The position numbers were made by a program, and so were the translations under genes. Shown here one piece after another: positions 1 to 7,061 of a DNA stretch of 14,551 bases (positions are counted from its first letter, which is position 1; each line of letters opens with the position of its first letter). Source of the DNA: Bacteroidales bacterium Bact_07 (GTDB lineage Bacteria; Bacteroidota; Bacteroidia; Bacteroidales; Tenuifilaceae); assembly GCA_001603415.1 (NCBI GenBank), contig LUYY01000037.1, forward strand, positions 1-14,551, given 5' to 3'. Below the pieces are notes generated by a model that was not told the DNA's origin, ran no database searches, and saw only the letters and a program-made list of their open reading frames with translations.

Positions 1-2658
1 CTTTTAAATACTTACGATAAGGACACCCTGACAATTTACCCCAAACACTTTGATGGAGATTTTGGAATCCCCCAGGGAAAAAGGGTGGTATTTAATTTTC
101 AGACAAATATAAAGGATGCATTATTCTACCAAAACACCCTGTATATCCTGGGTACCGATGGTAAAATTTACCCCTTTAACCTAAAAGCACGTAAATTTGA
201 AAAACCACTTCCTTCAAAAAATCCCTTCAATGCAATTTCAACCGGAAAGTATCTTTATGCCATAGCACCTTCAAATGTTTATCGTTGGCGGAACAATACC
301 TTTGAGGAAATTTTAAACGACACCTATTTCCCTCAAGTAAAAACCATTACCGATTTAGATAGCAGAATTTACCTTGGTACCCTAAGGGGTTTATACCTAA
401 AGCCCAATGCCCAAGACAATCCCATTAAGATTGATGATGGTGTTACAAACTCCCTGATAACCTATAAAAACTTGGTGTTTGCTGCCACCAGTAATGGTGT
501 GGCAAAGATTATTGGTGACAAAGTTGCTAAACGATACCTAAACGGAGAGAACATCACCTGCATAAACGTTGATAGTACAGGAACACTATGGATTTCGAAC
601 ACCGAAGGGTTATATTGGCTTACCATTGATGGAGATATTTTACAACCGGTTAAAGCCTACCCTGCCAGCAAGGATAGCTTACCCTCAACACAAGTAAAAT
701 CGATATCAACCGATGCCTTAGGCGATACCTGGATATTATCGGATGTTTGCGTATCGAAGTATCTTACCCGCGAAAAGCGTTACGAAAGCTACTACGAACC
801 TGGTAAGAGTGCTATTCAAACTAATTTAACCTACAAAATGTTTGAGGATTCCCAGGGCTATGTTTGGGTTGGTTTTACACGAAACGGAGTGGGAGTTGAC
901 CGAATCAATACAAAAACACGCACTATCAAACACTACCCCCACCTGCCCTACGACTCCACCTCTTACCCCAATACAAGCATTACCTATTGCATTTTTGAGG
1001 ATGCCGATGGGAATATGCTTTTTGGCACCGATAAAGGCCTAGCCATATTACCCCCTGGTAGTGAGGCATTCCGCCTAATTGATACAAAGCATGGCCTGCC
1101 ATCACCTGTGGTTACGGCAGTTTACCAGGATAGGCTTCGCAACTACTGGATTGGAACCGATAAAGGGGTTGTGCGTTACAGCAAAAAACTTAAAAAGGTT
1201 GATATCAAAGGCAGCCAGTTTGGGTTTAAAGATGAACTTGTTACTGCTATTGACCATTGGGGTTTCGACACACTGGCAGTTAGCGGAAACTTTGGGGTGT
1301 ATCTGTTTAACCCCTACGTGCCGGGCAATGAGATTCCTCCCCAGAACATCAAGATTATTTCATGTATTACCGATTACGATACCCTTGCTAATTTCCCTGA
1401 CCCAAATTCCAAAATCTACATCAAGGCAAGCCATAAGTGGCTCGATATCCAATTTACTGCAACCGATTACACTTATCCCGGGAAGTTAGAATATACTTAT
1501 TGGCTCAAAGGTTTTGAGGATTCCATTAACGCCCATAAAACCTTTACCCCCATTGCCCATTACACCAATCTACCCTATGGCAAATATACCTTTATGGTTT
1601 ACTACTCCCGTCCCGATGGTACAACTTCGCCAAAGCCTGTATCCATACAATTTGTTGTAGGTTTGCCTTTCTACTTTAAACCCTGGTTTTTTATAGTATT
1701 CCTAACCCTGATTGGCATTATAGTTTACATCTATGAGGTTGAGAAAGTAAAAAGGGTAAAAAGGAAAAGAGATGAGCTTGAGCTTGCAGTTATTGAAAAA
1801 ACAAAGGAGATAATCTCGCAAAACGAGGAACTGAAAAGTCAAGCAGAACTCATTAAACAGCAAAGCAATAGCTTACGCTTGAAAACCTATCAAATAAACG
1901 AAAGCCTTGAGTTTTCAAAACTGCTTCAGACTAACCTGATGCCAGGTGATGCTAATATGGCGGCTATCCTAGGGGAATACTTTCTGATGTATAAACCCAA
2001 AGATGTGGTTAGCGGCGACTTTTACTGGTTAAAGGGCAATCCCGAGGAATTTACATTGATCATTGCCGATTGCACTGGCCATGGCGTACATGGCGGTTTT
2101 GTGAGCATGATGGGTATCACCCTGTTAAACGAAACCTACACGCATTCAACAGTAAAAAATCCAGTAGACTTGATAGTTGAATTAAACAACCACTTTACGC
2201 AAACCATTGGTAACGAGCTTCAAGCCCACGCTTCGTCCATGGCGGTTGAAATGGAAATTTCAGTTTGTATGGTAAACCGGAAAGACCATACCGTTAAGTT
2301 TGCCGGTACACATAGCCCTCTCTACCACCTTAAACGGAATGAAAATTCTGCCAATCTGGAAGTTTACAAATCGGGAGGGAAAGCGGTAGGAAATCGTTGG
2401 TTTACACCCAATATTCCAATGGTAGAAGTAACAGTTGAAAAGGGTGATGGCTTAATAGTTGCAACCGATGGCCTTTTCGATCAGCTATCCGGGGTCGATA
2501 AGAAACGATTTGGACGAAAGCAGTTTGAAAAACTGCTCCTGGAAAACACCAATGGCAAGATGGATGTAATCCAAGGATTACTTGAGCAAAGTTATGAGGC
2601 ATGGCGAGGCAACGCTCAGCAAATCGACGATATTACTATAGTAGGTTTTATGATATAG
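1..2658 (+). CDS. Propeller sensor / SpoIIE-type PP2C phosphatase (5' partial)
   Basis: The reading frame is open from base 1, so the gene starts upstream of the window; the GTG at 85 is only an internal codon. Residues here count from base 1 (885 visible). The N-terminal ~440 residues are repeated short blades with W/G patterns of the type 'yvWvGt..GvyrixTktrt', as in two-component-regulator beta-propellers. A Y_Y_Y-like Ig domain follows (~443-550), then one membrane helix (~560-580), a charged coiled coil (~585-640) and a PP2C/SpoIIE phosphatase domain (~650-885). Metal-binding motifs are visible: DCTGHG at 690-695, ATDG at 821-824 and the terminal DDIT at 876-879. The inferred job is periplasmic sensing with cytoplasmic dephosphorylation of a serine/threonine phosphoprotein, possibly an anti-sigma-factor antagonist, though no such partner is encoded nearby. 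The ligand is unknown. Domain order is confident; the target is not. Confidence 0.88.
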   Translation, partial: LLNTYDKDTLTIYPKHFDGDFGIPQGKRVVFNFQTNIKDALFYQNTLYILGTDGKIYPFNLKARKFEKPLPSKNPFNAISTGKYLYAIAPSNVYRWRNNTFEEILNDTYFPQVKTITDLDSRIYLGTLRGLYLKPNAQDNPIKIDDGVTNSLITYKNLVFAATSNGVAKIIGDKVAKRYLNGENITCINVDSTGTLWISNTEGLYWLTIDGDILQPVKAYPASKDSLPSTQVKSISTDALGDTWILSDVCVSKYLTREKRYESYYEPGKSAIQTNLTYKMFEDSQGYVWVGFTRNGVGVDRINTKTRTIKHYPHLPYDSTSYPNTSITYCIFEDADGNMLFGTDKGLAILPPGSEAFRLIDTKHGLPSPVVTAVYQDRLRNYWIGTDKGVVRYSKKLKKVDIKGSQFGFKDELVTAIDHWGFDTLAVSGNFGVYLFNPYVPGNEIPPQNIKIISCITDYDTLANFPDPNSKIYIKASHKWLDIQFTATDYTYPGKLEYTYWLKGFEDSINAHKTFTPIAHYTNLPYGKYTFMVYYSRPDGTTSPKPVSIQFVVGLPFYFKPWFFIVFLTLIGIIVYIYEVEKVKRVKRKRDELELAVIEKTKEIISQNEELKSQAELIKQQSNSLRLKTYQINESLEFSKLLQTNLMPGDANMAAILGEYFLMYKPKDVVSGDFYWLKGNPEEFTLIIADCTGHGVHGGFVSMMGITLLNETYTHSTVKNPVDLIVELNNHFTQTIGNELQAHASSMAVEMEISVCMVNRKDHTVKFAGTHSPLYHLKRNENSANLEVYKSGGKAVGNRWFTPNIPMVEVTVEKGDGLIVATDGLFDQLSGVDKKRFGRKQFEKLLLENTNGKMDVIQGLLEQSYEAWRGNAQQIDDITIVGFMI

Positions 2659-2661
2659 CAA

Positions 2662-2685
2662 AAGAGCCCCTTTACTGGGGCTCTT
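2662..2685. terminator. Bidirectional hairpin terminator
   Basis: A perfect 9-bp inverted repeat (AAGAGCCCC, 6-nt loop TTTACT, GGGGCTCTT) lies just after the stop codon of the phosphatase gene and 24 bp past the stop of the convergent DsrE2-like gene. On the minus strand the stem runs into TTTTGCT. The plus strand has only a short T stretch. It most likely ends both transcripts. Confidence 0.85.
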
Positions 2686-2709
2686 AGCATTTAGGAAAAT
2701 CACTTTTGC

Positions 2710-3213
2710 TTATACAAAAATAATTTGAGTTCCCTCACCAGCTGCCAATTCGTAGAATTGTCCAATGGTAATAATATCCTTTACATGCTCGCTGAAATCC
2801 TCTTTCTTAAGTCCAAACATTTCAACGGCAAGTTTGCAGGCATATATCTCACCTCCTCCGGCAGTAATAAGTTCAAGGAACTCATCCACTGGCGGAATAT
2901 CGAGTTTTTCCATTTGGCTCTTCATCATAGCCGAAACGCCGGCTTCAACACCGGGGAGCATACCCAAAATGGTAGGAAAAGGAAGCCCTCCGGGCATTCG
3001 TAATCCTGGATTACCCACGGTGGCAGTGTGTAACCTCTTCATCTGTTTTTTAGTGATTGCGTCGAGGCCAAAAAAGGTGAAAAACACCTTTGCCTCAATG
3101 CCTTCCATCACTGCGCCATTTGCCATAACCAAGGCTGCATAAACATCCTCAAGGTTAGCCTTGGCGCATATAATCATCACCTTCTTAATAGGGTGATCCT
3201 GTGCGTTTGCCAT
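2710..3213 (-). CDS. DsrE2-like sulfur carrier protein (DsrE/DsrF/DrsH-like)
   Basis: This 167-residue protein is soluble, with no signal peptide or clear membrane helix. It resembles the DsrE2-type branch of the DsrE/F/H superfamily: an N-terminal strand 'KKVMIICAKANLEDVYAAL', then 'KVFFTFFGLDAI', a Gly/Pro/Met-rich middle, and 'EIYACKLAVEMFG' near the C-terminus. The cysteine in the last motif (C126) sits where this family places the persulfide-carrying cysteine; C16 is a second one. Family members carry or transfer sulfane sulfur. It is the last gene of the operon, 19 bp behind the DsrC-like gene, and just upstream of the shared terminator. No separate DsrF/DsrH or TusA partner is present, so this is not a classical DsrEFH complex. 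The sulfur-carrier role is inferred from family and context. Confidence 0.8.
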   Translation of the reverse strand: MANAQDHPIKKVMIICAKANLEDVYAALVMANGAVMEGIEAKVFFTFFGLDAITKKQMKRLHTATVGNPGLRMPGGLPFPTILGMLPGVEAGVSAMMKSQMEKLDIPPVDEFLELITAGGGEIYACKLAVEMFGLKKEDFSEHVKDIITIGQFYELAAGEGTQIIFV

Positions 3214-3232
3214 ATTCTATTGATTTAAAAGG

Positions 3233-3544
3233 TTAAACACAACTTGATGGTTTTGCAATTCCTGCAATACGGCTGGCCTTTTTCAGGGGTGCACCCGGAA
3301 ATAGTTCATAAAAGCCCTTGGTATCAACCATACCCGACTTTCCAATGGTTCGGATAGTTAATGCTTCACCCTTAAGGGTTTTCTCTCTAATGTATTCAAT
3401 CACAGCAAAGTGCTTATCGGTTAGCTCTATGCCTTCCTCCTTCGCAATTTCAATGGCAATCTCTTTTGTCCATTGATTTGGATCGGTTAGGTAACCATCG
3501 TCGGTTACGCTAACGGTTTTACCTGCATAAACTTTTTCTGCCAT
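3233..3544 (-). CDS. DsrC/TusE-family sulfur relay protein
   Basis: The 103-residue length and layout match DsrC/TusE: an N-terminal 'DDGYLTDPNQWTKEIA' region, 'EEGIELTDKHFAVIEYIRE', then the tail 'FYELFPGAPLKKASRIAGI' followed by AKPSSCV. The penultimate cysteine (C102, CysA) that carries the persulfide is kept. The second cysteine of true DsrC, eleven residues earlier, is serine here (S91), so the CysA-CysB trisulfide chemistry of dissimilatory sulfite reductase partners is not possible. That makes it TusE-like or of the regulatory/DsrC-like subgroup. No dsrAB or tusBCD genes are nearby. It lies 25 bp after the DUF1641 gene and 19 bp before the DsrE2-like gene, which suggests co-expression and perhaps sulfur hand-over between the two. 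Confidence 0.85.
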   Translation of the reverse strand: MAEKVYAGKTVSVTDDGYLTDPNQWTKEIAIEIAKEEGIELTDKHFAVIEYIREKTLKGEALTIRTIGKSGMVDTKGFYELFPGAPLKKASRIAGIAKPSSCV

Positions 3545-3569
3545 AGCTTTATTTATTTTTGGTTAGTAA

Positions 3570-4238
3570 TTAATTTTTAGTTTTCCCTAATTCGCCCATA
3601 ACTCGGAGTGTAAACGATATAGTGCGGCGAACCTCGGGTTTGCTTAGTTGACGGGCAAGGCCAATCAACGATTTATTGTCAATTTTTTCGTCCATTTCCA
3701 TAGCCGAAAGGGTTTGTGTTACCTCGGCCAATGCATTCATTACCTTGGGTTGAGTTAAGCTGCGCAGCATTAAGCCAATGGCGGGCATGCTCTCACGGAG
3801 GCGAACAATGTCCTCCTCGGTAACATGCTCCTTGAAATCGGCAGCGAGTAGTCCTAACTGCCTAAAGTAGTCGAAGTATCCCTTCTTGTCTAGGTCATCC
3901 AGCGCCTTTGTAAAGGCAATACCGGCATCGTGAACTACTGGGCCAATATCGTGAATGAAATCCATAAGGCTTTCCATCATATCCATTAGTTCGCCAAACG
4001 TTTTCACGTTCCGCAGCAACTTGAAAACCAGGTAGCGCACATCTTCACCATCAATCTTTATATTTTGAACAGCCAGCTCATCCACGGCGGTTTGGAATGC
4101 ATCCTTAACCACAATGTTCAAATCCTCAACCAAGTCCTCCACCACCTCGCTGCGCTGTTGCTGCTTGGCCAGCAACTCCAGTACAAGGTCCATTTTGCGG
4201 TTGAGCTCATCAATTTGTTGTTGCAAATTATTTTCCAT
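3570..4238 (-). CDS. DUF1641 protein
   Basis: This 222-residue, mostly helical, acidic, cysteine-free cytoplasmic protein starts with a Q/E/K-rich coiled coil (about 1-40). The C-terminal segment around residues 180-215, 'NKSLIGLARQLSKPEVRRTI', is the DUF1641 signature (asn-lys-xx-leu-x-gly-leu..arg-x-leu..pro-glu-val-arg-arg). DUF1641 has no known biochemical role. From general knowledge, family members occur beside SQR-like flavoproteins in sulfur-oxidising archaea and beside formate dehydrogenase genes in Bacillus (YrhD). Here the gene begins 13 bp after the SQR-like stop, so a partner or scaffold role for the flavoprotein is a fair inference. Absence of cysteines argues against a direct sulfur carrier. 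Confidence 0.8.
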   Translation of the reverse strand: MENNLQQQIDELNRKMDLVLELLAKQQQRSEVVEDLVEDLNIVVKDAFQTAVDELAVQNIKIDGEDVRYLVFKLLRNVKTFGELMDMMESLMDFIHDIGPVVHDAGIAFTKALDDLDKKGYFDYFRQLGLLAADFKEHVTEEDIVRLRESMPAIGLMLRSLTQPKVMNALAEVTQTLSAMEMDEKIDNKSLIGLARQLSKPEVRRTISFTLRVMGELGKTKN

Positions 4239-4251
4239 GGCTTACCAGTTT

Positions 4252-5481
4252 TTAAAGTTCCTTACCAGCCATAGTCATTTGCGATTCAAGCGGGAGTTCT
4301 TTGCCCTTTAGCAGCAAATGCCAGTAAATCCAACGGAACATAACCTTTCCGTAGTGATTTATTCGGGTATTCTTTAGCAAGCCAAATGGGCCAATACCGG
4401 GTAATGGATATGTTCCGGGGAGCGGTTCGGTTTCGTAGTTAAAATCGATAAGCGAGCCCTTGCCAAAACCAGTTTCGATGTAGCAGTTTGAGTGTCCATC
4501 GAACTTTGCAATCAACGGACGACCCTCGATGGCTGCAATAAGGTTGTCAAACAGAACATCCGAAGCAAAGTGAACCACCGATCCAGCTTTTGATGTAGGG
4601 ATATTGCTTGCATCGCCAAGTACAAAGATGTTTTCCCATTTCTCGGAACGCAGGGTGTACTTGTCGGTTGCAATGTAGTTCATATCATCACCCATACCGC
4701 TGCGGGCTACCCAATCGGCACCCATGTTAACGGGGATAATGGTAAGCAAGTCGAACTTAACCTCGCGGCCATCGTATGAGATGATCTTTTTGTTTTCATC
4801 ATCAACCCGTTCAAGGTAAAAATCGGGAATAATATGAATATTCTTTTCCTGCAAAAGCTCACCAAGCATTTTTGAAGACTTTGGCTTGGTAAATGCACCT
4901 GAGAGAGGGGTAGTATAGTAGATATTTACCTTATCGCGAATGCCTTTTTTAACAAAGAATTCATCGGCAAGGAAAGCAAACTCAAGTGGTGCAACCGGGC
5001 ATTTGAAGGGCAGTTCAGCAATGTTTATAACCATATCGCCACCTTCCCATGTTTTCAAAAAGGTTTGCAGGGCAACGGCTCCCTCGTGGGTGTAAAAATC
5101 AAAAATACTCTTACGCCATTCCCTACCAACCAAGCCTGGAGTTTCGGCTGGCTTAATGTGTGTTCCGGTTGCTACTATTAAAAAGTCGTATTCAAGTATT
5201 TGACCATTAGTTAGGTAAACAGTGTTTTTATCGGGTTCCACCCGGTCAATCTCGTTAATTATAAATTTTACGCCCGCCGGAATAAAACTTGCCTTAGGTT
5301 TAACCACATCGTGCTTGTTGTAAATGCCAAAGGGAATAAATAGGAAACCAGGCTGGTAGTAGTGGTTGGGTTCCTTATCCACCACAGTGATACTCCACTC
5401 ATCGCGTTCCAAAACCTTGCGGAGCTTGTTTGCCATTATGGTTCCGCCTGTCCCAGCTCCTAAAATCACAATCTTCTTCAT
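4252..5481 (-). CDS. Sulfide:quinone oxidoreductase-like FAD enzyme
   Basis: This 409-residue flavoprotein starts with the FAD-binding fold 'KKIVILGAGTGGTIMANKL' (GxGxxG, residues 8-13). The second dinucleotide region includes 'YDFLIVATGTH' (98-108), and 'ENIFVLGDASNIPTSKAGS' (283-301) closes the FAD site. Its only cysteines are C161 (FKCPVAP) and C333 (NCYIETG), placed like the redox disulfide pair of SQR and flavocytochrome c sulfide dehydrogenase; the third cysteine of some SQR types is missing, as in two-cysteine SQRs. The C-terminus holds an amphipathic 'KVMFRWIYWHLLLKG' segment (379-393), typical of monotopic membrane attachment near quinone. Expected reaction: sulfide to sulfane sulfur with quinone reduction. 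It is the first gene of the four-gene operon and divergent from a Crp/Fnr regulator. A different sulfur or NAD(P)H substrate cannot be excluded. Confidence 0.83.
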   Translation of the reverse strand: MKKIVILGAGTGGTIMANKLRKVLERDEWSITVVDKEPNHYYQPGFLFIPFGIYNKHDVVKPKASFIPAGVKFIINEIDRVEPDKNTVYLTNGQILEYDFLIVATGTHIKPAETPGLVGREWRKSIFDFYTHEGAVALQTFLKTWEGGDMVINIAELPFKCPVAPLEFAFLADEFFVKKGIRDKVNIYYTTPLSGAFTKPKSSKMLGELLQEKNIHIIPDFYLERVDDENKKIISYDGREVKFDLLTIIPVNMGADWVARSGMGDDMNYIATDKYTLRSEKWENIFVLGDASNIPTSKAGSVVHFASDVLFDNLIAAIEGRPLIAKFDGHSNCYIETGFGKGSLIDFNYETEPLPGTYPLPGIGPFGLLKNTRINHYGKVMFRWIYWHLLLKGKELPLESQMTMAGKEL

Positions 5482-5568
5482 ATATTTATGCTTTATGTTT
5501 ACGTGATTGTTAAAAAATTATCAATTCAAAGTACGTTATTAAAAACAAAAGTTATAGCTTTATAGCTG

Positions 5569-5582
5569 TTGATAAAAATCAA
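5569..5582. promoter_or_regulatory. FNR-type operator in the divergent promoter region
   Basis: The 14-bp sequence TTGATAAAAATCAA is an exact match to the FNR consensus TTGAT-N4-ATCAA. Its centre is about 34 bp before the regulator's ATG and 94 bp before the SQR-like ATG. A TAGCTTTA element (5555-5562), one base off the Bacteroidota -7 box TAnnTTTG, would put the regulator's transcript start in or next to this palindrome, hinting at autorepression. No convincing -7 box for the SQR-like operon was found. Regulation is inferred from the match and its location. Confidence 0.65.
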
Positions 5583-5609
5583 TCCTGTTATATATCAATA
5601 TATATAGAT

Positions 5610-6308
5610 ATGAATAAAAACATTTGCCCAGGCAATGTTTGCGCTGAATGTGGGTTCCGTTCATCGGTTTTCTCAAAGTTGAGCGATGAGCAACTCGATC
5701 AGCTAACTGCTAATAAAACCTTCAACTTTGCCAGGAAAGGCGAAACCATAGCCAAGCAGGATAGCCCTATAAAAGGGTTCATTTTCTTGCGTGTAGGGCT
5801 AGCAAAGCTTACCCGTGTAAACCCCGATGGACGTGAGCAAATCATAGGTATTGCCACTCCAAACGACTTTGTGGGCTTACTTAGTATTTTTTCGTCAAAA
5901 AGCTACCAGTATAATATAATAGCCATTGAAGATTGCGAGTACTGCTGCGTTGACTACAACCTTGTGATGAACCTAATTAGTACCAATGGCGATTTTGCCA
6001 AAACGCTTCTGGAAAAAATATCACAGGTATCGGACTTGATGATGGGTACCCGGCTCGATCTTGAATTACGCCAACTGCGAGGCCGTGTGGCCTTTATTAT
6101 ATGCTACTTTGCCAACGAGGTTTACAAATCACCTAAGTTCAATCTCCCTATTTCGCGTCGCGAAATTGCTGAGCTAATTGATATGCGAGTTGAGAACGTG
6201 GTTCGAATACTCTCGGAATTCCGCCGCGATAATATTATTCGTATCGAGGGAACTACCATTGAAATTGTTGACCCCGATAAGTTACGTTGGATAAAGATGC
6301 ACGGTTAA
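5610..6308 (+). CDS. Crp/Fnr-family regulator with candidate Fe-S cysteines
   Basis: This 232-residue protein has the Crp/Fnr layout: a cyclic-nucleotide-binding-like beta roll (~30-125, with 'GFIFLRVGLAKLTRVNPDGR'), a dimer helix (~127-150) and a winged HTH (~165-220, 'ISRREIAELIDMRVENVVRI'). In the recognition helix E195 and R199 align with FNR E209 and R213, which read the GA/TC of TTGAT; FNR S212 is V198. Cysteines C6, C11 and C14 lie at the N-terminus, and C112 (in DCEYCC) aligns with FNR C122, so four candidate ligands for an oxygen- or NO-sensitive Fe-S cluster exist. C11-X2-C14 matches FNR C20-X2-C23, but the C29 equivalent is absent and C6 would have to replace it. It diverges from the sulfur operon and likely controls it or itself. 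The start is the first ATG ahead of the cysteine motif. Cluster binding is untested. Confidence 0.87.
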   Translation: MNKNICPGNVCAECGFRSSVFSKLSDEQLDQLTANKTFNFARKGETIAKQDSPIKGFIFLRVGLAKLTRVNPDGREQIIGIATPNDFVGLLSIFSSKSYQYNIIAIEDCEYCCVDYNLVMNLISTNGDFAKTLLEKISQVSDLMMGTRLDLELRQLRGRVAFIICYFANEVYKSPKFNLPISRREIAELIDMRVENVVRILSEFRRDNIIRIEGTTIEIVDPDKLRWIKMHG

Positions 6309-6311
6309 AAT

Positions 6312-7061
6312 CTATAGCCCCTTGATTTTTCGGGTTAACTCAGTGGAAAAGACAAAATCGTTTAGTTCCTTATTATCGCTATCAAGAATGTTATCCTTGG
6401 TGCCCTCCCACCACTTTTTACCATTATGAATAAAAATTACCTTATCGCCAATACCCATTACCGAGTTCATATCGTGGGTATTGATAATGGTGGTAATGTT
6501 AAACTCCTCGGTGATTTCCTTTATAAGCTGGTCGATAACCACGGCGGTTTTGGGATCGAATCCCGAGTTAGGCTCGTCGCAAAAAAGAAATTCAGGGTTA
6601 AGAGCAATTGCACGAGCAATAGCAACTCGCTTCTTCATTCCACCGCTAATCTCGGCTGGGTAAAGATGATTTGAATTGATAATATTAACACGTTTTAGGC
6701 AAAAGTTTACCCTCTCGAGTTTCTCCTCGTAAGTCATGCTGGTAAACATGTCAAGGGGAAACATAACGTTTTCCTCAACCGTGGCAGAATCGAAAAGGGC
6801 TGAACCCTGGAAAAGCATACCAATTTTTTGCCGAATTTTCTTCTTGTCGTTAAAATTAAGATTATCGAATCGGGTATCGTTATAGTAAATAGCACCCGAA
6901 TCCACATCGTGTAGGCCAACAATACACTTCAGCAAAACCGTTTTCCCTGAGCCACTCTGGCCAATAATCAGGTTGGTTTTCCCCTTCTCAAAGGTGGCGT
7001 TAATATCCTCTAATACCAAACGCCCATCGAACGATTTATATACATTTTTTACGGTTATCAC
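6312..7061 (-). CDS. MlaF-type lipid ABC transporter ATPase
   Basis: This 249-residue ABC ATPase shows Walker A GQSGSGKT (34-41), Q-loop Q85 (LFQGSALFDS), signature ISGGM (138-142), Walker B FLFCDE (158-163), a D-loop in 'PNSGFDP' and H-loop H196. The 'LFQGSALFDSATVEENVMFP' pattern is characteristic of MlaF/Ttg2A. It powers an MCE-type phospholipid transporter between inner and outer membranes. The start codon is GTG, overlapping the permease stop as GTGA, so the two are probably translationally coupled. Its stop lies 3 bp from the stop of the convergent regulator, with no terminator visible between them. The usual third gene, an MlaD/MCE lipid-binding protein, does not follow. Confidence 0.92.
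   Translation of the reverse strand: MITVKNVYKSFDGRLVLEDINATFEKGKTNLIIGQSGSGKTVLLKCIVGLHDVDSGAIYYNDTRFDNLNFNDKKKIRQKIGMLFQGSALFDSATVEENVMFPLDMFTSMTYEEKLERVNFCLKRVNIINSNHLYPAEISGGMKKRVAIARAIALNPEFLFCDEPNSGFDPKTAVVIDQLIKEITEEFNITTIINTHDMNSVMGIGDKVIFIHNGKKWWEGTKDNILDSDNKELNDFVFSTELTRKIKGL

Noticed and set aside
85..87. GTG at 85 as the start of the phosphatase gene
   Set aside because: The same frame is open back to base 1 with propeller-like sequence, so the true start lies outside the window.
842..1489. Overlapping frames inside the propeller region
   Set aside because: Low-complexity products without domains, fully inside a real coding frame.
2725..3142. Plus-strand frames opposite the DsrE2-like gene
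   Set aside because: They lie antisense to a well-supported conserved gene and show no family motif.
3233..3544. Evidence for dissimilatory sulfite reduction from the DsrC-like gene
   Set aside because: CysB is missing and there is no dsrAB or dsrEFH in the window.
5569..5582. HcpR-type site
   Set aside because: HcpR sites are TTGAC/GTCAA; here both halves are TTGAT/ATCAA, which fits FNR.
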